DNA of 48,160 nt from NCBI RefSeq assembly GCF_024159025.1, contig NZ_JAMYXC010000271.1, forward strand, positions 1 to 48,160. Direction: 5' to 3'. The stretch comes from Limimaricola litoreus. Its GTDB lineage: Bacteria; Pseudomonadota; Alphaproteobacteria; Rhodobacterales; Rhodobacteraceae. This document shows positions 8,399 to 18,103 of the stretch, piece after piece. The notes under the pieces are model-generated. The model was not told the DNA's origin and did not search any database. It was given only the letters and a program-made list of their open reading frames with translations. Position 1 is the stretch's first letter; each line of letters starts with the position of its first letter. The translations under genes and the position numbers were made by a program.

Positions 8399-8527
8399 GG
8401 CGGGTCTCCGCTGTTTCGGGCTGGACCCTATATGGGCGGTCGGGGCGGTCACGACAAGGCGAGGCTCCGCCCGCCGCGCGGGGCCGTGGATTGACAATCC
8501 GCCGGGCGCCGCCGCAGGTATCGCGCC

Positions 8528-9421
8528 ATGAATGGCATCCCCTTCCCCGAGATCTCGCCCGAGATCTTCTCGATCTCGCTCGGCGGGTTCGAATTCGCGC
8601 TGCGCTGGTACGCGCTGGCCTATATCGTCGGCATCATCGCGGGCTGGCGGATCTCCGTCGCGGCGCTGAAGCGCCCCGGCCTGTGGCCGCGCGATCGTCC
8701 GGCCATGACCCCGCCCGAGCTCGAGAACCTGCTGAGCTGGATCATCCTCGGCATCATCGGCGGCGGGCGGCTGGGCTATACGCTGATCTACCAGCCGGGC
8801 TACTACCTGTCGCACCCGTGGGAGATCCCCTTCCTGTGGCAGGGCGGCATGTCGTTCCACGGCGGCTTCATCGGCGTGATCCTCGCGATCGTGATCTTCG
8901 CGCGCCGCCACAAGCTGCCTCTGGGGGGCGTGGCCGACACCATCGCGCTCGCCACGCCCCCCGCGATCCTGCTCGGGCGGCTGGCCAATTTCATCAATGG
9001 CGAGCTCTGGGGCCGACCGACCGACCTGCCCTGGGGCGTGATCTTTCCCGGCGCCGCCGCGCAGGACTGCGCGGGCGTGGTGGGGCTATGCGCGCGCCAC
9101 CCCTCGCAGCTCTACGAGGCGGGGATCGAGGGGCTGTTCCTTCTGGTGCTGTTCGTGCTGATGGCCTTCCGTTGGGGCGCGCTGAAGCGGCCTTGGCTGC
9201 TCTCGGGCGCCTTCTTTCTCGTCTACGGGATCGGGCGCTTTCTCGTGGAGTTCGTCCGCCAGCCCGACGCACAGTTCGTCAGCCCCGGCAATCCGCTCGG
9301 CCTCGCGTTGCATGTCGACGGCTGGGGTCTGACCATGGGGCAGATCCTGTCGCTGCCGATGATCCTCGCCGGGATCGCCGTGATCGCCCATGCCCGCCGC
9401 CGCCGCATGGCCCCGGCATGA
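8528..9421 (+). CDS. lgt: Prolipoprotein diacylglyceryl transferase
   Basis: Inner-membrane enzyme that moves diacylglycerol from phosphatidylglycerol to the lipobox cysteine of prolipoproteins, the first step of lipoprotein maturation. It is 297 residues with about seven hydrophobic segments. Signature parts are [11 protein letters not shown] near the N-terminus, [11 protein letters not shown], and [20 protein letters not shown], followed by [12 protein letters not shown] and a C-terminal [14 protein letters not shown]. All catalytic-region motifs look intact. Its stop overlaps the next start (ATGA), so it is coupled to the methyltransferase gene. With lnt at the left edge, two of the three lipoprotein-maturation enzymes lie in this window. 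Confidence 0.97.
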   Translation: MNGIPFPEISPEIFSISLGGFEFALRWYALAYIVGIIAGWRISVAALKRPGLWPRDRPAMTPPELENLLSWIILGIIGGGRLGYTLIYQPGYYLSHPWEIPFLWQGGMSFHGGFIGVILAIVIFARRHKLPLGGVADTIALATPPAILLGRLANFINGELWGRPTDLPWGVIFPGAAAQDCAGVVGLCARHPSQLYEAGIEGLFLLVLFVLMAFRWGALKRPWLLSGAFFLVYGIGRFLVEFVRQPDAQFVSPGNPLGLALHVDGWGLTMGQILSLPMILAGIAVIAHARRRRMAPA

Positions 9422-10479
9422 CCGCGCTGAAGGAGATCCTGCTGCGGCGCATCGCGGCCACCGGGCCGATCAGCATCGCCGAATACATGACCGAATGCCT
9501 GCTGCACCCCAAGCACGGCTATTACACCACCCGCGACCCGCTCGGCGCGCAGGGCGATTTCACCACCGCCCCCGAGATCAGCCAGATGTTCGGCGAGTTG
9601 ATGGGCCTTGCGCTGGCGCAGGCCTGGCTCGACCAGGGCGCGCCCGCCCCCTTCGTGCTCGCCGAGCCGGGGCCGGGGCGCGGCACGCTGATGGCCGACA
9701 TGCTGCGCGCCACCGCCCGGGTGCCCGGGTTCCACGATGCGCTGCGCCTGCACCTGATCGAAGCCTCTCCCGCCTTGCGCGCCGCGCAGGCCGAGCGCCT
9801 GCCACGGGCCACGTGGCACGACCGTCTCGATCAGATCCCCGGCGATCTGCCGCTCTTTCTCGTGGCCAACGAGTTCTTCGACGCGCTGCCGATCCGCCAG
9901 TTCGTCCGCGAGGGCACGGGCTGGCGCGAGCGGGTGGTGGGGCGCGAGGGCGAGGCGCTGGTCTTCGGCCTGACCGCACCCGTGCCGCTGGCCGAACTCG
10001 AGCACCGGCTGGAAGACACGGTCGATGGCGACATGGTCGAGACCTCCCCCGCCCTGCCCGCGCTGGTGGGCGAAATCGGCGCGCGCATCGCCGCCAATGG
10101 CGGTGCGGCGCTGATCATTGATTACGGTGGGCGCGGGGCGACGGGAGACAGCTTCCAGGCGGTGCGCGGCCACGAGAAGGTCGGCCCCCTGGATACGCCG
10201 GGGCAGGCCGACCTGACGGCGCATGTGGATTTCGCCGCCCTCGCCCGCGCCGCCGCTCCTGCCGCCTGCGCCGGGCCGGTGCCGCAGGGCGTGTTTCTCG
10301 AACGGCTCGGCATCACCGCGCGAGCGCAGGCGCTGGCCGCGCGGCTGGAGGGCGCGGCACGCGATGCCCATGTCTGTGCGCATCGGCGCTTGACCCACCC
10401 GGCGGAAATGGGCGACCTGTTCAAGGTAGCCGCACTTCATCCGTGCAACCTGCCGCCGCCACCCGGAACCGAGACGTGA
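9418..10479 (+). CDS. SAM-dependent methyltransferase, MidA/NDUFAF7 family
   Basis: Class I methyltransferase of 353 residues, related to the mitochondrial complex I assembly factor NDUFAF7/MidA, which methylates an arginine of a complex I subunit. Visible motifs are the N-terminal [19 protein letters not shown] and [15 protein letters not shown], the SAM-binding [15 protein letters not shown], and the family-typical [17 protein letters not shown] and LIIDYG. The start is the ATG overlapping the lgt stop (ATGA). It ends in a four-base overlap with the likely GTG start of pgeF. Whether the bacterial protein acts on complex I is inference from the family. Confidence 0.9.
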   Translation: MTALKEILLRRIAATGPISIAEYMTECLLHPKHGYYTTRDPLGAQGDFTTAPEISQMFGELMGLALAQAWLDQGAPAPFVLAEPGPGRGTLMADMLRATARVPGFHDALRLHLIEASPALRAAQAERLPRATWHDRLDQIPGDLPLFLVANEFFDALPIRQFVREGTGWRERVVGREGEALVFGLTAPVPLAELEHRLEDTVDGDMVETSPALPALVGEIGARIAANGGAALIIDYGGRGATGDSFQAVRGHEKVGPLDTPGQADLTAHVDFAALARAAAPAACAGPVPQGVFLERLGITARAQALAARLEGAARDAHVCAHRRLTHPAEMGDLFKVAALHPCNLPPPPGTET

Positions 10480-11243
10480 ACGCAGCCACACCGCTCGACA
10501 TCATAACCTCCGACAGCCTCGCGCCGCTGTGCCATGGCTTCTTCGGCCGCGCGGGCGGGGCCTCCTCGGGCGTCTTCGCCGGGCTCAACTGCGGGCCGGG
10601 CAGCTCGGACCAGCACGAGGCGGTGCGCATCAACCGCGGCAAGGTCGCGCAGGCCATGAGCGTCGCGCCCGAGGCGCTGCTCGGCCTGCACCAGGTCCAT
10701 TCGGCCGATGTCGTCACCGTCGACGCCCCCCTTGCCGACAAGCCGCGCGCCGACGCGCTGGTCACCGCCACGCCCGGCCTCGCGCTCACCATCCTCACCG
10801 CCGACTGCCAGCCCGTGCTCTTCGCCGACCGCGAGGCGCAGGTGATCGGCGCGGCCCATGCCGGGTGGAAGGGCGCGCTGGCGGGCGTGCTCGAGGCGAC
10901 GATCGATGTCATGGTGGCGCAGGGTGCCGAACGCGGCCGGATCCGGGCGGTGATCGGCCCTTCCATCAGCCAGCGCTGCTACGAGGTCGGCCCGGAGCTG
11001 CTCGATGCCTTCATGGCCGAGGACCCCGAGGCGGCGCGGCATTTCGCGCAAGGCAAAGGCGACCGGCTGCTGTTCGACCTGCCTGGCTTCGGCCTCGCCC
11101 GCCTGCGCGCGGCCGGGATCGCCTCGGCCGAATGGACGCGGCATTGCACCTATTCGGACCCCGGGCGTTTCTTCAGCTATCGTCGCGCCACCCATGCGCG
11201 CGAGGCGGATTACGGACGGCTGATCGCGGCAATCCGCCTTTGA
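10476..11243 (+). CDS. pgeF: Peptidoglycan editing factor PgeF (YfiH/LACC1 family)
   Basis: Member of the YfiH family of copper/zinc-containing oxidoreductases. In E. coli PgeF keeps peptidoglycan free of wrongly inserted serine; older annotation calls it polyphenol oxidase. Metal-site residues lie in LHQVHSADV, LTADCQPVLF and AAHAGWKG. The family-typical end is HCTYSDPGRFFSYRR. I choose the GTG at 10476, which overlaps the preceding TGA as GTGA and yields [12 protein letters not shown], close to relatives. A GTG at 10443 in the same frame is an alternative that adds 11 residues. It is translationally coupled to the methyltransferase gene. Confidence 0.9.
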   Translation: MNAATPLDIITSDSLAPLCHGFFGRAGGASSGVFAGLNCGPGSSDQHEAVRINRGKVAQAMSVAPEALLGLHQVHSADVVTVDAPLADKPRADALVTATPGLALTILTADCQPVLFADREAQVIGAAHAGWKGALAGVLEATIDVMVAQGAERGRIRAVIGPSISQRCYEVGPELLDAFMAEDPEAARHFAQGKGDRLLFDLPGFGLARLRAAGIASAEWTRHCTYSDPGRFFSYRRATHAREADYGRLIAAIRL

Positions 11244-11405
11244 GCCTTCAGCGCGAGGCGTTCCGCCGCCCCGCTGAAACGGATCGTTTCGGATCAATGC
11301 TTTGACACTCGCTCTCCGCAACTCCATCTTGGCATCTGTAATCCATCATCTTCGGGTGTTGTCGGTGGGGGCCGACAGCCGATGTGACGACCGAAAGGTG
11401 ATCGC

Positions 11406-12188
11406 ATGGCCATGCCCCTGCTGCCCCAGACCGTCTCGGCACGCGCCGGCGCGACGCTTCCCACGCTCGTCGAAGAGACATCTCCGAGGCCGTTTCACGG
11501 CCTGATGCGGCGCATCGAAATCCTCACGCTCTGCCCGAACCGCCCCGGCGACATCGTCGAGACGGCGCGTCGGGTGCCGGCGCTTCCGATCTTCGAGGAA
11601 GCCGTCGCCGCCTTTGCCCGCGGCGCGCAGATCCCGACCGAGCGTGGCCTTGTCGCGGTCGAGGACCTGCTTCCCGGCGACCGGGTCAAGACCGTCGACC
11701 GGGGCTTTCGCACGTTGCTGTGGCGCGGCGCGACGACGTTGGTGGCGGGGGTGGAGGGCCAGACCCCCGAGATGGGGCGGCTGACGCGCATTTCGGCCGA
11801 TGCGCTGGGCATCGCCCGACCGATGCATGACCTCGTGCTCGGCCCCATGGCGCAGCTGGTCCGCCACGGCGCCGCGATCGAGCGGCTCACCGGGCACCGC
11901 GCCGCCGCGCTCCCCGCCCGCGATCTCATCGACGGCATGGGCGTGGCCGAGCTGACGCCGCCCTCTGCCGTGGCCGTGTACCATCTCGGCTTCGAGCGTC
12001 ACGAACGCCTGCTCGCCAATGGCGTCGAGATCGCGAGCTACCACCCCTGCCCGACGCGGCTCGCCCGGCTCGCGCCGGAGCAGCGCGGATTGTTCCTGTC
12101 GTGCTTTCCACATTTGGAGCGGATCGAGGATTTCGGCCCGCCCGCCCTGCCGCGGGTGCGGCTCGCCGAGCTCGACATGGTCGCCTGA
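11406..12188 (+). CDS. Hint-domain protein lacking the usual cysteine
   Basis: A protein of 260 residues with a Hint_2-type (hedgehog/intein-like) domain from about residue 68 to 235. The start of the domain reads AAFARGAQIPTERGLVAVED then LLPGDRVKTVDRG, matching the block that in relatives begins Cys-Phe-x-x-Gly-Thr; here the Cys position is Ala. The end, VYHLGFERHERLLANGVEIA then SYHP, matches the family's C-terminal block. Autocatalytic cleavage is therefore unlikely unless another residue substitutes. There is no signal peptide. The ATG at 11406 has AAAGGTG upstream. The stop codon lies inside a hairpin shared with the convergent lrp gene. Confidence 0.8.
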   Translation: MAMPLLPQTVSARAGATLPTLVEETSPRPFHGLMRRIEILTLCPNRPGDIVETARRVPALPIFEEAVAAFARGAQIPTERGLVAVEDLLPGDRVKTVDRGFRTLLWRGATTLVAGVEGQTPEMGRLTRISADALGIARPMHDLVLGPMAQLVRHGAAIERLTGHRAAALPARDLIDGMGVAELTPPSAVAVYHLGFERHERLLANGVEIASYHPCPTRLARLAPEQRGLFLSCFPHLERIEDFGPPALPRVRLAELDMVA

Positions 12189-12207
12189 GCGGATCTGCCG
12201 CTCAGGC
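12183..12207. terminator. Hairpin carrying the stop codons of two convergent genes
   Basis: A perfect 10-base-pair stem (GCCTGAGCGG at 12183-12192, CCGCTCAGGC at 12198-12207) with a 5-base loop. Each arm contains the stop codon of one of the two convergent genes (TGA at 12186-12188 and, on the other strand, at 12204-12202). It is probably a bidirectional terminator, though the T-run is weak (CTT only). Confidence 0.65.
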
Positions 12208-12702
12208 CTTGCGCGCCAGCCGCGCTTCCAGCACGTCGAAGGGCACGCCCGGCTCGGCCTTGGCGTTGCGGATGACCAGCGATGTCTTGACGCTCGCCAC
12301 GTTGGGCGCGGCCGTCAGCTCGCTGGTCAGGAAGGACTGGAAGCTGCGCAGGTCGGGCGCCACGCATTTGAGGATGAAATCCACCTCGCCGTTGAGCATG
12401 TGGCACTCGCGCACGAGCGGCCAGCCGCCGCAACGCGCCTCGAAGGCCGACAGCTCGGCCTCCGACTGGCTCACCAGCCGCACCATGACGAAGACGGACA
12501 CGTCGAACCCAAGCTCGCGCGGGTCCACGTCGGCATGGTAGCCACGGATGTAGCCCTGCTCCTCGAGCGTGCGCACCCGCCGCAGGCAGGGCGGCGCGGA
12601 AATGCCGACGCGGCGCGCCAGCTCCACATTGGTCATCCGACCATCGGCCTGCAGCTCGGCCAGGATCATCCTGTCGATCTCGTCGAGTTTCGCCCCGGGC
12701 AT
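12202..12702 (-). CDS. Lrp/AsnC family transcriptional regulator
   Basis: Leucine-responsive-type regulator of 166 residues. An N-terminal AsnC helix-turn-helix opens with [19 protein letters not shown] and has recognition-helix sequence [23 protein letters not shown] ligand-binding domain follows, including [15 protein letters not shown]. Two adjacent ATG codons exist (12705 and 12702); GGAG is better spaced for 12702. It is divergent from trxB with about 195 bases between, an arrangement conserved in Rhodobacterales, which suggests local control of trxB or of itself. The effector is unknown. Confidence 0.93.
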   Translation of the reverse strand: MPGAKLDEIDRMILAELQADGRMTNVELARRVGISAPPCLRRVRTLEEQGYIRGYHADVDPRELGFDVSVFVMVRLVSQSEAELSAFEARCGGWPLVRECHMLNGEVDFILKCVAPDLRSFQSFLTSELTAAPNVASVKTSLVIRNAKAEPGVPFDVLEARLARKA

Positions 12703-12898
12703 CATCGTCTCCGTGAATGTTGCGTCCGACCTAGGCACTTTGCACCGCAAGAGCAAGAATATTGCGAACATGCGCAACATTGTGACCTGGCCCGTGACGT
12801 TGCTGCCGCGGCGCTTTCGCACCGCGCCCACCGGGGGTTTGCACCGACAGGGACAGTGGCTATATGCAGCCGACTTCAGGCTTGCAAGGGGATGTCCC

Positions 12899-13921
12899 AT
12901 GACCACGCGCCGCGACACCAGGGTTCTCATCATCGGTTCGGGGCCGGCGGGCTATACCGCCGCGGTCTATGCCAGCCGCGCGATGCTCGAGCCGATCCTC
13001 GTGCAGGGACTCGAGCCGGGCGGCCAGCTCACCACCACCACCGATGTAGAGAACTGGCCCGGCGATGCGACCGTGCAGGGCCCCGACCTGATGGTGCGGA
13101 TGGAGGGCCATGCCCGCGAGATGGGCGCCGAGGTGATCACCGACATCATCACCGATCTCGACCTGTCGAAGCGCCCCTTCGTCGCCAAGGGCGACAGCGG
13201 CACCGAATACGTGGCCGAGGCGGTGATCCTCGCCACCGGCGCGCGCGCCAAGTGGCTCGGCATGGAAAGCGAAGAGGTCTTCAAGGGCTTCGGCGTCTCG
13301 GCCTGCGCGACCTGCGACGGCTTTTTCTATCGCGGCCAGGAGATCGTCGTGGTCGGCGGCGGCAACACCGCGGTCGAAGAGGCTCTGTTTCTGACCAACT
13401 TCGCCTCCAAGGTCACGCTGATCCACCGTCGCGACGAGCTGCGCGCCGAGATGGTGCTGCAAAAGCGCCTGTTCGAGCATCCCAAGGTCGAGACGCTGTG
13501 GCACCACGAGATCGAGGAGGTCGTGGGCGACGACACTCCCAAGGGCGTCACCGGCGTGCGCGCCCGCCACGTGCAGACCGGCGAGATCACCGAGATCCCG
13601 GCCAAGGGCGTGTTCATCGCCATCGGCCACGCGCCCGCCTCGGAGCTGGTCAAGGACCAGCTCGAGACCCATCACGGCGGCTACGTGAAGGTCGAGCCGG
13701 GCACCACCCGCACCTCGATCCCCGGCGTCTTTGCCGCAGGCGACCTGACCGATCACATCTACCGCCAGGCGGTGACCAGCGCGGGCATGGGCTGCATGGC
13801 GGCGCTGGATGCGGAGAAGTTCCTTGCCGAGCACGGCAATGCGGCCGAGGTCGCGGGCCATTCCAAGGACGAGACGCTGCCGCTGGGCTACGGCGCGCCC
13901 GAGACCGCCGACGCCAAGTGA
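12899..13921 (+). CDS. trxB: Thioredoxin-disulfide reductase
   Basis: Flavoenzyme that passes electrons from NADPH to thioredoxin in the cytoplasm. The FAD-binding motif is [19 protein letters not shown]. The redox-active pair is Cys136 and Cys139 in [13 protein letters not shown]. The NADPH-binding motif is [16 protein letters not shown], and the C-terminal FAD contact is [20 protein letters not shown]. The length is 340 residues, with a slightly long tail compared with the usual 315-325. The ATG at 12899 has AGGGGATG upstream. The stop overlaps a GTG codon that probably starts the broken RES gene. Confidence 0.97.
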   Translation: MTTRRDTRVLIIGSGPAGYTAAVYASRAMLEPILVQGLEPGGQLTTTTDVENWPGDATVQGPDLMVRMEGHAREMGAEVITDIITDLDLSKRPFVAKGDSGTEYVAEAVILATGARAKWLGMESEEVFKGFGVSACATCDGFFYRGQEIVVVGGGNTAVEEALFLTNFASKVTLIHRRDELRAEMVLQKRLFEHPKVETLWHHEIEEVVGDDTPKGVTGVRARHVQTGEITEIPAKGVFIAIGHAPASELVKDQLETHHGGYVKVEPGTTRTSIPGVFAAGDLTDHIYRQAVTSAGMGCMAALDAEKFLAEHGNAAEVAGHSKDETLPLGYGAPETADAK

Positions 13922-14518
13922 CGCTGGGGGCGGCGCATGTCCGCCCCTTTACGGGCCGGCTCTGGCGCATCTGCGCCAAAGGAGCCGACCCGCTCGCCCT
14001 CGCAGGCTCGCCCATGGGTCGCTTTCACCATGACGGGCAGCCCGCGCTTTATGCCTCGCTGAGCCCCCGAGGGCGCGGGCGTGGCGCTGGCCTCATACCT
14101 GACCCCGAACGACCCTGCGCGGTGGATCTGGCCTCTGCATCTCGCGGCACCGGGCCTGGCCGATCTGCGCGATCCCTCGATCTGCGCGGCGCTGGGTGTC
14201 GATCCCCGGAATCTCGTCTCGCGCTGGACCGAGGCGCGGGCCAAAGGCCGCGCGGTTTGCAGCTGGGAGGTGTCCGACCGGATGCGAGCCAAGGGGTTGA
14301 ACGGTTTTCTTTACCCCTCCCGCAAATCGCCCGAGCATGGCCATGTGACCCTGTTCGGGACGACGCGACTGCGCAAGGCAGGGCCACCGCGCCGATGGAG
14401 TCCCCCCGCGCCTGATTGCCAGGCGAAGCGTTCGCTGTCGCAGACCCGGCATGCCTGTCTGTTCCCCGAGGCCCGCCTTCGGCGGAAAACGGTCCGTTTT
14501 GCAGGTCACGCCACTTGA
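13918..14518 (+). pseudogene. RES-domain NAD+ phosphorylase, frameshifted
   Basis: A RES-family reading frame split by one extra base. The first part, from a GTG at 13918 (overlapping the trxB TGA as GTGA), reads GRLWRICAKGADPLALAG then MGRFHHDGQPALYASLSP. At the run of five C at 14064-14068 the frame breaks. With one C removed it continues EGAGVALASYLTPNDPARWI and later ISDRMRAKG-like sequence, FLYPSRKSPEHGHVTLFGTT. The restored protein would be about 199 residues. RES proteins are NAD+-degrading toxins in ParT/MbcT-type systems, but no antitoxin gene adjoins. The break could be a real mutation, a phase-variable tract or a sequencing error. Confidence 0.75.
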
Positions 14519-14542
14519 ATAGTGGTTCCGGCGCGGTCTAGG
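14515..14542 (+). promoter_or_regulatory. Possible sigma-70-type promoter of the sat gene
   Basis: TTGAAT at 14515-14520 and TCTAGG at 14537-14542, separated by 16 bases, lie about 40 bases before the ATP sulfurylase start. The -35 matches four of six consensus positions and the -10 is weak. This is a candidate only. Confidence 0.25.
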
Positions 14543-14580
14543 AGCGGCATCAGTCCCCCGGCCCCTGGAGAATTGTTTTG

Positions 14581-16284
<1,704 letters not shown>

Positions 16285-16305
16285 TCCCTGCCTCACCGAT
16301 CCTGC

Positions 16306-16332
16306 AAGGCGCGCCTTCGGGCGCGCCTTTTT
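16306..16332 (+). terminator. Rho-independent terminator after sat/APS kinase
   Basis: A 10-base-pair perfect stem (AAGGCGCGCC at 16306-16315, GGCGCGCCTT at 16320-16329) with a TTCG tetraloop and a run of five T (16328-16332). It lies 22 bases after the stop codon. Confidence 0.93.
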
Positions 16333-16405
16333 CGTATGCGCCGCACCGTCAGAAGGAACCCGAAGGGCAATCCGGGGGCTTCACTGGATCTAAAGGGAGC
16401 GCATC

Positions 16406-16930
16406 ATGTTCAACACCGCCCTGGCCTCCGCCAGCCCCAGAACGCGCGACGGCGCGGTCAACGTCTTCGTGGAAACGCCGAAAGGCAGCCATCACAAGTA
16501 TGACATGGACGACAGCGGCCTGTTTCGCATCGCCATCGAACTGCCGGAGGGACAGAGCTTCCCCTTCAGCTTCGGCTTCGTGCCCAACACCCGCGCCGAG
16601 GACGGCGACGCGCTCGACGTGGTGCTCGTGACGGCGGGCACGGTGCCGGCCGGCGCGCTGATCGAATCACGCCTGATCGGTGTGCTGAAGATGCAGAACG
16701 ACGAGGGTGGACAGATGGCGCGCAACGACCGCGTCGTGGCGGTCGCCAACATGTCGCGGATCTTCTCGAGCGTCGACACGCTGTCGGACATGCGCGACGG
16801 CTTCGCGTGGGATATCGAGCTGTTCTTTCGCAGCTACAACCAGATGATCGAACGGCCCTTCGAGGTGATCGGCCGCGGCGAGAAGGACGAGGCCTACCGC
16901 ATGTTGGAGGCCGCCGAGAGCGCATCGTGA
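16406..16930 (+). CDS. Diverged family I inorganic pyrophosphatase
   Basis: A protein of 174 residues with the soluble pyrophosphatase fold: VFVETPKGSHHKYDMDDSG, FGFVPNTRAEDGDALDVVLV and GVLKMQNDEGG align with the E. coli enzyme. The three metal Asp residues of the DGDALD block are kept. Other positions differ: the two Tyr of the NYGYI block are Phe (SFGFV), the second Asp and Lys near position 100 appear changed, and the Lys after the late Tyr is Asn (SYNQM). These substitutions were judged by eye. It could still hydrolyse PPi released by the upstream ATP sulfurylase, or have another phosphate substrate. It has its own good ribosome site (AAAGGGAGC) and lies after a terminator, so it is a separate transcript. 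Confidence 0.85.
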   Translation: MFNTALASASPRTRDGAVNVFVETPKGSHHKYDMDDSGLFRIAIELPEGQSFPFSFGFVPNTRAEDGDALDVVLVTAGTVPAGALIESRLIGVLKMQNDEGGQMARNDRVVAVANMSRIFSSVDTLSDMRDGFAWDIELFFRSYNQMIERPFEVIGRGEKDEAYRMLEAAESAS

Positions 16931-16967
16931 CCGGCCCCGGGCTCGGGTCGTCCCGAAGGGCCCGAGA

Positions 16968-16991
16968 GGGGGCGCCTCTTGCAGCGCCCCC
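16968..16991. terminator. Hairpin between convergent pyrophosphatase and DUF1150 genes
   Basis: An 8-base-pair GC stem (GGGGGCGC at 16968-16975, GCGCCCCC at 16984-16991) in the 69-base gap between convergent stops, preceded by a second weaker CTCGGG/CCCGAG hairpin. No T-run follows, so the termination role is likely but unproved. Confidence 0.5.
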
Positions 16992-16999
16992 TGCCCGGC

Positions 17000-17236
17000 T
17001 CAGTGCAGCGTCACGGGCTGCATGTCGTGCTGGCGCGCCAGGGTGAAGGCGAGGCCACGGTCGGCCACGAGGGCGAGCTGCTGGCCATCGCTGTCATGCA
17101 CGGCAAAGAGCACCTCGAGACCGTCGGCCTGCTCGCGCACTTCCTCGGGAAGATCGGCCACGCAGACCGGCTTGACGTAGACGAGCCGGCTTTCGTCGTC
17201 TTCGGAGAGCTTGTGGTGGCGGAATTGCGTGTTCAT
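17000..17236 (-). CDS. DUF1150 family protein
   Basis: A 78-residue cytosolic protein of the alphaproteobacterial DUF1150 family. It has the typical VYVKPVCVADLPEEVREQAD followed by VLFAVHDSDGQQLALVADR and an FTLARQHD-like ending. Its ATG overlaps the hsp20 stop (ATGA), so the two are translationally coupled and share the heat-shock-type promoter. DUF1150 genes commonly follow a small heat-shock protein gene in this group. No biochemical role is known to me; the coupling suggests a role in stress or in Hsp20 function. Confidence 0.9.
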   Translation of the reverse strand: MNTQFRHHKLSEDDESRLVYVKPVCVADLPEEVREQADGLEVLFAVHDSDGQQLALVADRGLAFTLARQHDMQPVTLH

Positions 17237-17652
17237 TTTCCACTCCTCTTGATGCGGATCGTCTGCACGACGCTGTCGGCGGGCTGACGGGACAGGTCGA
17301 TGTGCAACAGGCCGTTCTCCATCACCGCGCCGCTCACCTCCACGCCATCGGCGAGCACGAAGCTGCGCTGGAACTGGCGCGCGGCGATGCCGCGATGCAG
17401 GAACACCCGCTCCTCGGCGGCGTCGGACTGGCGTCCGCGCACCACGAGCTGGCTGTCCTCGACCGTGATCGACAGGTCGGCCTCGGCAAAGCCGGCCACG
17501 GCGAGCGTGATCCGGTAGGAGCGATCCGAGGTCTGCTCGATATTATAGGGTGGATATCCGTCTCCCGACGCCTTCGCGGTGCGTTCGACCAGCCTTTCGA
17601 GCTGTTCGAACCCCAGAAGGAAGGGGTGCGTCCCCAAAGTGAGCTTTGTCAT
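17233..17652 (-). CDS. Hsp20 small heat-shock protein
   Basis: An alpha-crystallin-domain chaperone of 139 residues, of the IbpA-like alphaproteobacterial class, that holds unfolding proteins without ATP. The alpha-crystallin domain spans about residues 32-125, with PYNIEQTSDRSYRITLAVAG, FAEADLSITVEDSQLVVRGR, and the closing GLLHIDLSR. The N-terminal HPFLLGFEQLERLVER is typical of the class. The ATG at 17652 has AGAGGAC upstream. Transcription probably starts at the RpoH-type promoter about 70 bases upstream. Confidence 0.94.
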   Translation of the reverse strand: MTKLTLGTHPFLLGFEQLERLVERTAKASGDGYPPYNIEQTSDRSYRITLAVAGFAEADLSITVEDSQLVVRGRQSDAAEERVFLHRGIAARQFQRSFVLADGVEVSGAVMENGLLHIDLSRQPADSVVQTIRIKRSGK

Positions 17653-17720
17653 GCGACATGTCCTCTTGCCCAAGCGACCGTCCGTCAGCGGCCCCGGCAA
17701 TCGGCAGCCGCCTGACCCTC

Positions 17721-17750
17721 AATATGGGAGGCGGAATTCCGCCTTGCAAG
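17721..17750 (-). promoter_or_regulatory. RpoH (sigma-32)-type promoter of hsp20 with internal palindrome
   Basis: Read on the minus strand, CTTGCAA (17750-17744) and CCCATATT (17728-17721) match the sigma-32 pattern CTTGAAA / CCCCATNT with a 15-base spacer. The spacer is filled by a perfect palindrome, AGGCGGAATTCCGCCT (17729-17744), whose last base overlaps the -35 box. A repressor bound there would block the promoter. The start codon is about 68 bases downstream of the -10 box. Confidence 0.75.
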
Positions 17751-17812
17751 TGCCGGGGCTAGGCGGCGCCGGGTGCAACTTCTATGATGGCCAAAAGACA
17801 TGGGGCAGCTGC

Positions 17813-18031
17813 ATGAACAACTCGGCGAAGATGGATGAGGACGAGGTGCTGCGCGTGGAGCTCGAGGTGCTTCGGCGCGAGCATCGCGATCTCGACGAGG
17901 CGATCGAGGCGCTCGAGCAGCGCGGCGGCGCCGACATGCTGCAGCTGCGCCGGCTCAAGAAGCAAAAGCTGATGCTGAAAGACAAGATCGCCCGGATCGA
18001 GGACCGCATCTTTCCCGACATCATCGCCTGA
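17813..18031 (+). CDS. DUF465/YdcH family small coiled-coil protein
   Basis: A 72-residue, highly charged protein of the YdcH (DUF465) family. The sequence LRVELEVLRREHRDLDEAIE is the family signature, followed by a helix with LQLRRLKKQKLMLKDKIARI and a short tail. It probably forms a helical hairpin. The ATG at 17813 has only a weak GGGGCAGC site; an ATG at 17831 is possible. It lies 72 bases before purE and is divergent from hsp20, so it may be cotranscribed with purEK. Its function is unknown. Confidence 0.85.
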   Translation: MNNSAKMDEDEVLRVELEVLRREHRDLDEAIEALEQRGGADMLQLRRLKKQKLMLKDKIARIEDRIFPDIIA

Positions 18032-18103
18032 GCGCGCGATCCGCTTGCCGTCGCGTCCCGCCCCGGTGTACCCCCGCCCCAACGGCAGCGAAGGGAGCGG
18101 CGG

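Noticed and set aside
11302-11330. TTGACA at 11302-11307 as promoter of the Hint-domain gene
   Set aside because: No acceptable -10 box at 16-18 bases; CATCTT at the right distance matches poorly. TGTAAT lies too far downstream.
13918-14518. RES gene as part of a complete toxin-antitoxin pair
   Set aside because: The flanking genes are trxB and sat/APS kinase; no Xre- or MbcA-like antitoxin frame is present on either strand nearby.
17653-17720. RNA thermometer (ROSE type) in the hsp20 leader
   Set aside because: The leader is about 60 bases, but I could not find a clear pairing that hides the AGAGGAC ribosome site; folding software would be needed.
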